Assembly: GCA_947372795.1 (NCBI GenBank)
Contig: CANBVC010000006.1
Location: 1-33,769, forward strand
Length of the DNA stretch: 33,769 nucleotides
Reading direction: 5' to 3'
Source of the DNA: Beijerinckiaceae bacterium
Lineage (GTDB): Bacteria > Pseudomonadota > Alphaproteobacteria > Rhizobiales > Beijerinckiaceae
The translations under genes and the position numbers were made by a program. The notes under the pieces are model-generated. The model had not been told where the DNA came from, searched no databases, and saw nothing but the letters and a program-made list of their open reading frames with translations. Shown one piece after another: positions 10,119-16,717 of the stretch; position 1 is the first letter of the stretch; each line of letters starts with the position of its first letter.

Positions 10119-10136
10119 TGTCAAAATTTGTTGACA
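10119..10136. promoter_or_regulatory. PpsR/CrtJ box 1 of pucBAC, overlapping a -35 element
   Basis: TGTCAAAATTTGTTGACA matches the full PpsR consensus TGTC-N10-GACA. Its right half contains TTGACA (10131-10136), a perfect sigma-70 -35 hexamer, so a bound repressor would block polymerase. A convincing -10 is not evident; TAAGAC at 10153 is the nearest candidate. PpsR itself is encoded at 16718-18031. Confidence 0.8.
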
Positions 10137-10144
10137 ACTGAAGT

Positions 10145-10162
10145 TGTCAGAATAAGACTACA
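10145..10162. promoter_or_regulatory. PpsR/CrtJ box 2 of pucBAC
   Basis: TGTCAGAATAAGACTACA fits TGT-N12-ACA and lies 26 bp after box 1, over the expected -10 region. Paired sites allow cooperative PpsR binding, as is known for puc and bch promoters. A separate perfect palindrome, TGACAACTGAAGTTGTCA (10132-10149), bridges the two boxes. Confidence 0.65.
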
Positions 10163-10163
10163 A

Positions 10164-10250
10164 CTGTCGTAGTACGACAGCGACAATGGGGCCAGGCGTG
10201 CAACCGCTCGACATGGCCGCCTGGCGCAACCCACGTGCTGGGTGAGCACG
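10164..10250 (+). promoter_or_regulatory. Structured leader of the puc transcript (three hairpins)
   Basis: Three consecutive inverted repeats occupy the probable 5' leader of pucB: CTGTCGT/ACGACAG (10164-10180, 3-base loop), GCCAGGCG/CGCCTGGC (10191-10198 with 10218-10225) and CGTGCT/AGCACG (10234-10239 with 10245-10250, 5-base loop). All arms pair perfectly. The first could instead be a protein-binding operator. Leader hairpins would be expected to stabilise an abundant antenna mRNA; that role is inferred. Confidence 0.5.
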
Positions 10251-10283
10251 AGACTGATCGCATTTCTCTATGGAGGTAGCGAT

Positions 10284-10439
10284 ATGACAGACGACCCAAA
10301 CCGTGTTTGGCCAACGGGATTAACCGCCGGGGAATCTGAGGAACTGCACAAGCACCTGATCGATGGAACCCGAGTTTTTGGGGCCATCGCTCTGTTCGCG
10401 CATTTCCTCGCCTATGTTTATTCACCCTGGCTTCACTAA
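10284..10439 (+). CDS. pucB: Peripheral light-harvesting (LH2/LH3) beta polypeptide
   Basis: A 51-residue single-helix antenna apoprotein. The N-terminal part [19 protein letters not shown] is the LH2 beta signature. His40 in FAHFLAY should ligate the ring-bacteriochlorophyll pair, and His22 corresponds to the residue near the B800 pigment. The C terminus ends SPWLH, like Rhodoblastus acidophilus beta chains. GGAGG lies about 8 bases upstream of the ATG. It is followed 12 bases later by pucA. It belongs with the peripheral antenna, not the LH1 core, because of the partner alpha sequence and the adjacent pucC. Confidence 0.93.
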   Translation: MTDDPNRVWPTGLTAGESEELHKHLIDGTRVFGAIALFAHFLAYVYSPWLH

Positions 10440-10451
10440 GGGAGAACGAAC

Positions 10452-10673
10452 ATGAACCAAGGCAGACTCTGGACAGTGGTCCGGCCCACCGTTGGGCTTC
10501 CCATGTTCCTCGGCGCTGTGGCGATCACTTCATTGATCGTCCACTTTGCCGTCTTGACGCACACCACCTGGTTCCCGGCTTTCTTGCAGGGCGGCCAGAA
10601 GAAGGTTGCGATCGAAACCCAGACGACCGCTACGGCCGCTCTGGCTCTGAACGACGTGGCGACCGTCAAGTAA
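10452..10673 (+). CDS. pucA: Peripheral light-harvesting alpha polypeptide, B800-820 (LH3) type
   Basis: A 73-residue antenna alpha chain starting [12 protein letters not shown], very close to the LH2 alpha of Rhodoblastus acidophilus. His31 is the bacteriochlorophyll ligand of the ring. Residues 44-45 are Phe-Leu (PAFLQGG); in B800-850 complexes these are Tyr-Trp, whose hydrogen bonds to the pigment acetyl groups set the 850 nm band. Phe-Leu at this place is known from the B800-820 complex, so a band near 820 nm is predicted. The C terminus has about 20 residues beyond the acidophilus length, ending [10 protein letters not shown], possibly trimmed. GGGAG lies 7 bases before the ATG. A terminator-like hairpin follows the gene. 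Confidence 0.94.
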   Translation: MNQGRLWTVVRPTVGLPMFLGAVAITSLIVHFAVLTHTTWFPAFLQGGQKKVAIETQTTATAALALNDVATVK

Positions 10674-10700
10674 CGGCTTCAACTTCGTTTAAGGAACAAG

Positions 10701-10730
10701 GGGTCGGGATCCTGCGATTCCGGCCCTTTT
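10701..10730 (+). terminator. Rho-independent terminator/attenuator between pucA and pucC
   Basis: GGGTCGGGA pairs with TTCCGGCCC (9 bp, two G-U pairs) around an 8-base loop, followed by TTTT. Placed 27 bases after pucA and before pucC, it fits the known partial termination in puc operons, which gives far more pucBA than pucC message. Confidence 0.75.
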
Positions 10731-10847
10731 AAAATACGGCGATCAACGCCGAGATCGCGTGCGGCTGAGGGTGCACGCCCACAAAAAGGATCAAAGGCGC
10801 GCTGTCTCCACTTGATCCACGTGGCCACAAAAGGACTGGCTCACATC

Positions 10848-12257
10848 ATGAATCGCGTCAGCCTGAAACTCATGCACACTTGGTTAGGCCTTGGCTCACG
10901 GTTTCTTCCTTTCGCCGACGCAGCGACGCCTGACCTGCCGCTGGGACGCCTCATGCGTCTTTCCATGTTTCAGGTGACGGTCGGGATGGCGCTTGTCCTG
11001 CTGGTGGGCACGCTCAACCGTGTGATGATCGTCGAGCTGGAAGTGCCTGCATCGTTGGTGGGCGTGATGATTTCACTGCCGCTTCTGTTCGCGCCTTTCC
11101 GCGCGCTGATCGGGTTCAAATCAGACACACATCAATCCGCCCTTGGCTGGCGGCGCGTACCCTTCATCTTTCGCGGCACCATGGTGCAATTCGGCGGCCT
11201 CGCCATCATGCCATTCGCCTTGCTGGTCTTATCGGGCGGTGGCGAATCCGCGCGCTACCCGATCTGGGTCGGGCACATTGGCGCGGGCATAGCGTTTCTG
11301 CTCGTAGGAGCGGGTCTTCATACGGTGCAGACCATAGGCTTGGCGCTGGCCACTGATCTTGCGCCCCCCGAATCTCAACCCAAGGTCGTTGGCCTTATGT
11401 ATGTCATGCTGCTTCTTGGCATGATCGTCAGCGCAGTATGCTTTGGCGCGGCGCTGGCTGACTTCAGCCCGCTGCGGCTCATTCAGGTGATTCAGGCCTG
11501 CGCGGTGATCACCATCGTTCTCAATGGGGTCGCCGCCTGGAAGCAGGAGGGCCGCCACGCGGCGCGACGAAATCCTGCACGCAGCCAGCCGTCCTTTCGT
11601 GAGTCCTGGGACTCTTTCGCGCAAGGCGGTCATGCGGTAAGGCGCCTTCTGGCGGTCGGATTCGGCACCATGGGTTTCAGCATGGCGGATGTGCTGCTGG
11701 AACCCTATGGCGGGCAGATTCTGCATCTGAGCGTGGGCGCGACGACAAGCCTGACGGCTACGCTCGCTGGCGGGGGCCTGATCGGCCTCGCCATTGCCTC
11801 GCGCGTGCTGAGCCGCGGCGCGGATCCTTTCCGTATGGCGAGTTATGGCGTGATGACGGGCGTACCCGCCTTCGTGGCGGTCATGGCGGCTTCGCCATAT
11901 CAAGCTCCCGAATTCTTCGCCGTGGGCACCTTGATGGTCGGCTTCGGCGCTGGGTTGTTCGGCCACGGCACCCTGACGGCGACGATGAATTTGGCGCCAC
12001 GCACACAGGTTGGACTTGCGCTCGGCGCCTGGGGCGCGGCGCAGGCGATCGCCGCGGGTCTTGCGATCGCCGTTGGCGGCATCATACGTGATCTCGTCAC
12101 AAGCGCGCCGATTGAGAGCCAGCTTGGGCCGGCGGCCGGCTATATGTGCGTTTACGCACTGGAAATAATACTGCTGATCTGGACACTGGTCACAATGGCG
12201 CCCTTGATGCGCCAAAGCATCGGCGTCTCCGCCAGGAGCAGAGGCCCATCTGTTTAG
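10848..12257 (+). CDS. pucC: LH2 assembly protein PucC, BCD-family major facilitator
   Basis: A 469-residue polytopic protein, paralogue of the LhaA at 1394-2848, needed for assembly of the peripheral antenna. It repeats the family signatures: FADAATPDLPLGRLMRLSMF, GTLNRVMIVELEVP, LLFAPFRALIGF, GWRRVPFIF, GLHTVQTIGLALATD and DVLLEPYGGQ, with about twelve hydrophobic helices. The ATG at 10848 gives the family-like start MNRVSLK; an upstream TTG at 10812 is possible but not convincing. It follows pucBA, which decides pucC over lhaA. The last four bases overlap the 3' end of the convergent small gene at 12254. Confidence 0.92.
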   Translation: MNRVSLKLMHTWLGLGSRFLPFADAATPDLPLGRLMRLSMFQVTVGMALVLLVGTLNRVMIVELEVPASLVGVMISLPLLFAPFRALIGFKSDTHQSALGWRRVPFIFRGTMVQFGGLAIMPFALLVLSGGGESARYPIWVGHIGAGIAFLLVGAGLHTVQTIGLALATDLAPPESQPKVVGLMYVMLLLGMIVSAVCFGAALADFSPLRLIQVIQACAVITIVLNGVAAWKQEGRHAARRNPARSQPSFRESWDSFAQGGHAVRRLLAVGFGTMGFSMADVLLEPYGGQILHLSVGATTSLTATLAGGGLIGLAIASRVLSRGADPFRMASYGVMTGVPAFVAVMAASPYQAPEFFAVGTLMVGFGAGLFGHGTLTATMNLAPRTQVGLALGAWGAAQAIAAGLAIAVGGIIRDLVTSAPIESQLGPAAGYMCVYALEIILLIWTLVTMAPLMRQSIGVSARSRGPSV

Positions 12258-12616
12258 AGGCTCGAGGCCCAGGCGATGCAGAGCAGCACTCCCGCTACGC
12301 CTGCGCTTCCATGGGCGACCAGCATGGCGTTGGCGATTAGGCGTGAGCGTTTGCCAAAGATCGGGGTCAGCAACCCGATGAAAGCCGCCAGCGCCAGAAG
12401 GCCGGCGGCGACATTGCCGAAGTCGCCTGCGGGCAGGCCATCGGCGCTGGGCGTCCCTTTCAGGAGAACGACCAGAATTTCAAGAGCGCCTAGACCCAGC
12501 AGAAGGTGCAATCCAATCAGAACTGGCTTTCGTATGCCGCGCAGATGAAGACCAACTAGAACAACACCAAGCGCCATGGCGGCGAGCGGAAGAATCAGGA
12601 ACGGAAACATCGGCAT
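12254..12616 (-). CDS. Small four-helix membrane protein, unknown
   Basis: A 120-residue, very hydrophobic protein with about four membrane segments: FPFLILPLAAMALGVVLVGLHL, PVLIGLHLLLGLGALEILVVLL, FGNVAAGLLALAAFIGLL and a last one ending GVAGVLLCIAWASSL. A central hydrophilic loop contains KGTPSADGLPAGD. I recognise no named family. The ATG at 12616 starts MPMFPFLI; an ATG at 12610 or a TTG at 12634 are alternatives. It converges on pucC with a four-base overlap of the 3' ends and is divergent from the repeat-protein gene at 12883. The shared 266-bp upstream region contains a PpsR-type box, so it could be co-regulated with antenna genes; that is an inference. Confidence 0.7.
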   Translation of the reverse strand: MPMFPFLILPLAAMALGVVLVGLHLRGIRKPVLIGLHLLLGLGALEILVVLLKGTPSADGLPAGDFGNVAAGLLALAAFIGLLTPIFGKRSRLIANAMLVAHGSAGVAGVLLCIAWASSL

Positions 12617-12785
12617 GTCAGAACCCGGGCGCAATTGAGAGCGGCGAAACGGCTTGCAGAATAATCATCAAGGCGTGGTCTGGGCAATGGCGTTAGTAGC
12701 TTAGCATGCTTTGCGGCTCGCACCTCTCAGCCTAACGAAAATCGTTTCGTAGCAGCCTGTAGCGGACTTGCCAGAAAGCTGTTTC

Positions 12786-12803
12786 TGTCGCAAATTTAAA
12801 ACA
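12786..12803. promoter_or_regulatory. PpsR-type box upstream of the 16-residue-repeat gene
   Basis: TGTCGCAAATTTAAAACA fits TGT-N12-ACA and ends 79 bp before the ATG at 12883, within the divergent intergenic region. A six-base match of this kind arises by chance about once in 4 kb, so position is the main support. A separate inverted repeat, ACGAAA-4-TTTCGT, lies at 12735-12750. Confidence 0.5.
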
Positions 12804-12882
12804 AAGTATGGTCAGCGCGAAAGCAAACTAAAGCGGAATTTGCGGCGCTCGAATTTAACCCCCAACTACAGGCGCGGACGTC

Positions 12883-13821
12883 ATGAGCACACTCATTACC
12901 CGATTCTATCAAGCCTACGGCGACGCCTTGAGCGCGGTGAACGAACTCAGGGGCAACAAGTTCGGCGGCGGCTCGCTCCACCTGATCTCGCTTGCCCCGA
13001 ATGATCCAGCCCAGATTGGAGTCGCTCTCGAGGATCGCATCATCCAGGCAGGCATTCCCGCGGCTGACGCCGCAGCCTTCGCCTCAGCCGTGCAGCAGGG
13101 CTATTCGCTTGTCGCCGTCAACGCCGTGATGGGCGTCGGGCTCAAGGCCACGGCCATTCTCAACGCCCACAATCCAATGAAGGATATGGTCGAGAGTAAA
13201 GACTATTACGTTTCTACGGTCGATAAAGGCGCGCCCTTGTCCTCGGTCCTGGGTATTCCTGTCGTGCTGCGCGATCCGACGCCGTTCGCCACCTTCTGGA
13301 ACATGCCGTCACTGGTTAAATCCTCGACGCCCCTTTCCAACTTTTTCAGCATTCCCTCCCTGTGGCGCCAGCCCTCGAGCGAGACCACCCTCTTCGGGTT
13401 CCCGAAGCTGCTGCGCAGCAAGCAGACCCTCTCCTCTTGGTACAACCTTCCGCTGCTGATCAAGAGCGGGCGGCCCTTCAACGAATTCTTCCGCATGCCG
13501 GAGCTCACGAGCATCTCATCGCCCTTCTCGTCCTTCTTCCGCATCCCCTCGCTCATCAACGAGCCCGGCTGGGACGCGCAGGTGCAGGGCGTGCCCAAGC
13601 TGGTGGACAGTTCTGCGTCCCTGTCTAGGTTCTTTGGCTGGCGAATATTGACGGAGAAGAGCGACCCCATCTTCCCGTCATCTGGAGTGAACAATCTCAG
13701 CGGAACGCCAGCGCCACTTTCCGCGATGTTGAGCATTCCCACGTTGTTAAAGAACGGCGGGTCGCTCTCGGGGATGTTCGGCATCCCGCTGTTGCTGAAC
13801 AAGCGTAAAGTGGGCGGCTGA
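12883..13821 (+). CDS. Repeat protein: stress-protein-like N-domain plus twelve 16-residue repeats
   Basis: A 312-residue protein that I cannot name. Residues 1-100 resemble the YflT/general-stress-protein-17M fold: an N-terminal FYQAYGDALSAVNELRG, then AGIPAADAAAFASAVQQGYSLVAVNA, as in that family's acidic helix followed by a beta strand. From about residue 118 to 309 twelve units of exactly 16 residues follow without any insertion. The pattern is roughly P-L-S-x-F-F-x-I-P-x-L-L then four polar residues; prolines fall at 126, 142, 158, 174, 190, 206, 222, 238, 286 and 302, with Arg and Asn at 254 and 270. There is no signal peptide or true membrane helix. It stands between pucC and the bphO-bphP-ppsR operon with a PpsR-type box upstream, so a photosynthetic or antenna-related role is plausible but unproven. 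Confidence 0.85.
   Translation: MSTLITRFYQAYGDALSAVNELRGNKFGGGSLHLISLAPNDPAQIGVALEDRIIQAGIPAADAAAFASAVQQGYSLVAVNAVMGVGLKATAILNAHNPMKDMVESKDYYVSTVDKGAPLSSVLGIPVVLRDPTPFATFWNMPSLVKSSTPLSNFFSIPSLWRQPSSETTLFGFPKLLRSKQTLSSWYNLPLLIKSGRPFNEFFRMPELTSISSPFSSFFRIPSLINEPGWDAQVQGVPKLVDSSASLSRFFGWRILTEKSDPIFPSSGVNNLSGTPAPLSAMLSIPTLLKNGGSLSGMFGIPLLLNKRKVGG
13234..13809 (+). repeat. Twelve in-frame 48-bp units encoding the 16-residue repeats
   Basis: The coding repeats keep a strict 48-base period over 576 bases. Protein pattern is conserved (FF/FW, then I/M/L-P, then L), while codons have diverged between units, so this is an old array under protein-level selection, not a recent slippage tract. Units 9 and 10 (around residues 254 and 270) are degenerate but keep the frame and spacing. 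Confidence 0.85.
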
Positions 13822-13840
13822 TCCCGTCGAGCATCGATCA

Positions 13841-13864
13841 GGGGGCCTTGGGCAAAAGGCCCCC
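13841..13864. terminator. Hairpin between convergent repeat-protein and bphO genes
   Basis: GGGGGCCTT and AAGGCCCCC form a perfect 9-bp stem with a 6-base loop, 19 bases after the repeat-protein stop and 12 before the bphO stop. There is no U tract on either strand. Position suggests a bidirectional terminator. Confidence 0.5.
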
Positions 13865-13876
13865 CATGGCTGGCCC

Positions 13877-14500
13877 TCAGACCGCAAGACCTGGGGCCTC
13901 TGCCCGCCAGCACGCCATCCAGGTCTCGAAATCCGAGAAGGTGCGGACCGCGCCTGCAACAACCGCAAGCTCGTCGGCCTCGTCGCCAGCAAACGCGTCG
14001 AGTTGCTCAAGAAACCCCCGCCACATAGCGCCATGCCGGGAGCCATAACCCAGAAAGAATCGGCGCCCCTCGCCCTCGGCGCCGCCAAACAAGCCAGACA
14101 GGGCCCTGGCGATGTGGAGCCCGCCAAGGGTTGACCCTTCAACCACATAGAGGGCGCCGAAGAATTCCGCCCCATTTCGCGGCCGAAAGATATGGTCGCA
14201 GCGAGGCAACGCGGCGATCTCTCCCGCGCTGAGCCCCATCGAGCGAAGATCTTCTTCGAGCATTGGTGCCCGGGCGCGTGCGGCCATATCCATATCGAGG
14301 CGAAGGCTGCCGACAGCCGTCTCTAAGACGATCTCGAAAGCCTTGTGGAAGCCCCATAGACGGATCAGAAGCTGGCGGTAGTCCTCACGCGCCATGACGC
14401 CGGAGGCCGCTGCGCCAAGGCCGGGATGCCCATGTAGACGCTCATGAATATCCGATGTGGCCTGGCGCAGCCGCGCACGTAACTCAGGCGCCGCCGTCAT
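13877..14500 (-). CDS. bphO: Biliverdin-producing heme oxygenase BphO/HmuO-type
   Basis: This 207-residue protein of the heme oxygenase family opens heme to biliverdin, the chromophore of the phytochrome encoded immediately upstream. The proximal heme ligand is His19 in TSDIHERLHGHPGL. The distal helix is visible as GALYVVEGSTLGGLHIARAL, and FSDFETWM is in the C-terminal helix. Its ATG overlaps the bphP stop (ATGA), so chromophore supply is coupled to apoprotein synthesis. A role in iron acquisition from heme is unlikely, as no heme transport genes are nearby. The gene ends close to the hairpin at 13841. Confidence 0.93.
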   Translation of the reverse strand: MTAAPELRARLRQATSDIHERLHGHPGLGAAASGVMAREDYRQLLIRLWGFHKAFEIVLETAVGSLRLDMDMAARARAPMLEEDLRSMGLSAGEIAALPRCDHIFRPRNGAEFFGALYVVEGSTLGGLHIARALSGLFGGAEGEGRRFFLGYGSRHGAMWRGFLEQLDAFAGDEADELAVVAGAVRTFSDFETWMACWRAEAPGLAV

Positions 14501-16692
14501 GCCCTATCCCCGCCGCCACCCGCCTCGGGGGATCCCAGCGACAGCTGTTCAAGCACCTCGACCGTGCGGGCGACGGAGGCCCGGACACTTTCAAGCAGAT
14601 TTGGCATGCGGCCAGTGTCGATCCCATCGGTGATTTCGAGCGCAGCCAATTGCGCGTTTTCGATAATGGTCGAAAGCAGCGACTGCGCCATGAGATCGTT
14701 CTGGGATTGGAGCGGGCCCTTGGACTTGCGGTGGCTTTGCAGGATTCCCTCCTGAAAGCGCCGCCGCGCCGCGTCAGCCGCTTTGCGCTCGGTAAGATCC
14801 ATGAAGAGCAGAACGAAGCCAAGCGCGCGGTCAGGGGAGGATATGACGGGATCGGCCCGCAGCAGCAGCGGCTTGCGCTCGCCTTTGGCGTTTTCCAGCT
14901 CGACTTCGCCGCGCCAGGGCTGGCGCGATCGCCGCAGAATCTGCAGTCGGCGCTGAAACTCCGCCGGATCCGTGAAATAATAGGGTAGATCGTCCAATGT
15001 CTTTACGGGCCGATTACCTGAGCCCAGCAGGGAGGCGAAGGCGGGATTGGCTTCCAGAATCTGCCCACCCGCATCGGCCACGATGACATGCTGATCCGAG
15101 GATCGAACCTCCCGCAGCACCTGCTCCAGCTGATCCTGGGCGATCAGGATCCGCACGGATCTAAATTGCACGATCACATCCGTAACGCTCGCGCCGATCA
15201 GTCGCGCGGCGGTCAGATCTGGGGCGGTCCAGGGATCGGATGTGCCTTCCACCACCTGATGCCATTGGGCGAAGGAACGACGGGGGGACAGTTCCAGAGG
15301 GTCGTCGGAGGTGGACACTTTCTGAAAGGGATTGCCGCCCCAGGTCACGGTGCGCACCCGCTCACTACGGAACCAGATAAGCATGTCGCTGGCATCGCCC
15401 GAAATGCGGGTGGCGACCACGCCGCTGGCGACGCCGATCAGGGGCGCGAAAGCGGCGTCCTCGGCCGCCAGACTCGCCGTGGCGTAAACGCCTTGCGTGA
15501 TCTGCGGCTCCAGCCAACGACCGATGTCGCGGATCTTCTCGGTGGCGGGAACCTCGCCGGTAGTGAGAACCTGACCCTCGAAGAGGAGCGCCGCCCCGGT
15601 GGCGTTGAGGGGCAGCAACAGGGAGCGCGCGCTGTCGAAGAGCGCGCTGCGCCAGTCGCCATCTCTGGAGATGCTCTCCACCATCCGTTGCTCGAGACGG
15701 CGCACGGATAGCTCCGCCTGGCCTTGGGTGAAGCTTTCCAGCGCTGTGATCCGCGTGCCCATGACCTCGGCCAGCAATTCACAGACGGCGCGCATTTCAA
15801 AGGGCAGAAAGCGGGTGGAATAGTGGTGGCAGGAAATCAGCCCCCACAATTTACCGCCCACCATGAGCGAAACCACCAGGGTCGCACCCACGCCCATGTT
15901 CTTTAGATATTGCGTATGGATCGGCGATACGCTGCGCAGGAAGCACAGGGACATGTCCAAATCCTCGCCGGTGAAGGGCGAGAGGCGCGGCTCAAGAGGC
16001 TCGGGCTGATAATTGATGTCCGACAGCAGGCGCACGCGGTTCTGCTCATAAAGGCGCCGCGCGATCTGCGGTATGTCGGTGGAGGGATAGCGGTTGCCCA
16101 GAAAGGCTTCGAGGTCCGACTTCTTCGTTTCCGAAAATACCTGACCATGGCCCGCTTCGTCGAATCGATAGACCATGACACGGTCATAGCCAGTCAGATC
16201 CTCGAAGACGCGCGCAGCCTCGTCGCAAAGCACCTGCAAAGTGGTGGCGCCGAGAAAGACCTGAATCGCCTGCTCGATTTGCGACGAAGCACCGAATGGT
16301 GGCCCCGGCCGTTCGAGTTCAATCACCAGACCGCCGCCACGCGGATGGTGCAGAAGGGCGGTGAACGACTGCGCCGGATCACCCAGATGGCAGCGCAGCG
16401 CAACAGGGATCGCGTCGATGCTTGCGCCAAGGTACGGCCGCACAAGAGCCCAGAGGTCGCCGCCAAGCGCCTTGAGGGGAGTACCCAGAAGATCGCCGGA
16501 AAGGCCCAGAAAGACGCTGGCCTGCGCGCTGCATTGAACGATTACGCCGTCGGGCGCTCGGAGAAGCAGAAGCGCGCCATGGGGCTGAATCGACGCGGCG
16601 AGGTGGATCTGCTCCCGCTCACAATTGGAAAGATTGGCCGTACCGAAGGCGGGAGAAGTACCCTGACCTGAGCCCAAATCGCGCGCCTCCAT
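14497..16692 (-). CDS. bphP: Bacteriophytochrome with PAS/coiled-coil output, no kinase (BphP1-like)
   Basis: A 731-residue red/far-red photoreceptor. Cys24 (LSNCEREQIHL) is the expected biliverdin attachment site in the N-terminal PAS region. The GAF domain (about 140-310) has DIP at 206-208, His259 in PIHTQYL and His290. The PHY domain shows WGG at 451-453 and the tongue motif PRRSF at 470-474. A further PAS domain (about 525-635) and a C-terminal helical segment follow. No histidine-kinase H-box or ATP-binding motifs are present. This matches the architecture of Rhodopseudomonas palustris BphP1 and Bradyrhizobium BphP, which act by antagonising PpsR2 under far-red light. It is 25 bases from ppsR and overlaps bphO by four bases. 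Confidence 0.95.
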   Translation of the reverse strand: MEARDLGSGQGTSPAFGTANLSNCEREQIHLAASIQPHGALLLLRAPDGVIVQCSAQASVFLGLSGDLLGTPLKALGGDLWALVRPYLGASIDAIPVALRCHLGDPAQSFTALLHHPRGGGLVIELERPGPPFGASSQIEQAIQVFLGATTLQVLCDEAARVFEDLTGYDRVMVYRFDEAGHGQVFSETKKSDLEAFLGNRYPSTDIPQIARRLYEQNRVRLLSDINYQPEPLEPRLSPFTGEDLDMSLCFLRSVSPIHTQYLKNMGVGATLVVSLMVGGKLWGLISCHHYSTRFLPFEMRAVCELLAEVMGTRITALESFTQGQAELSVRRLEQRMVESISRDGDWRSALFDSARSLLLPLNATGAALLFEGQVLTTGEVPATEKIRDIGRWLEPQITQGVYATASLAAEDAAFAPLIGVASGVVATRISGDASDMLIWFRSERVRTVTWGGNPFQKVSTSDDPLELSPRRSFAQWHQVVEGTSDPWTAPDLTAARLIGASVTDVIVQFRSVRILIAQDQLEQVLREVRSSDQHVIVADAGGQILEANPAFASLLGSGNRPVKTLDDLPYYFTDPAEFQRRLQILRRSRQPWRGEVELENAKGERKPLLLRADPVISSPDRALGFVLLFMDLTERKAADAARRRFQEGILQSHRKSKGPLQSQNDLMAQSLLSTIIENAQLAALEITDGIDTGRMPNLLESVRASVARTVEVLEQLSLGSPEAGGGGDRA

Positions 16693-16717
16693 CGATCCGC
16701 TCTTATGGCACGATCGA

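Noticed and set aside
10812-10847. Upstream TTG start for pucC
   Set aside because: The extra residues are not family-like; the ATG at 10848 gives the normal MNRVS start parallel to LhaA.
13234-13809. CRISPR-like or slippage repeat interpretation of the 48-bp periodicity
   Set aside because: The period is coding: bases differ between units while the amino-acid pattern is kept, and there are no spacers.
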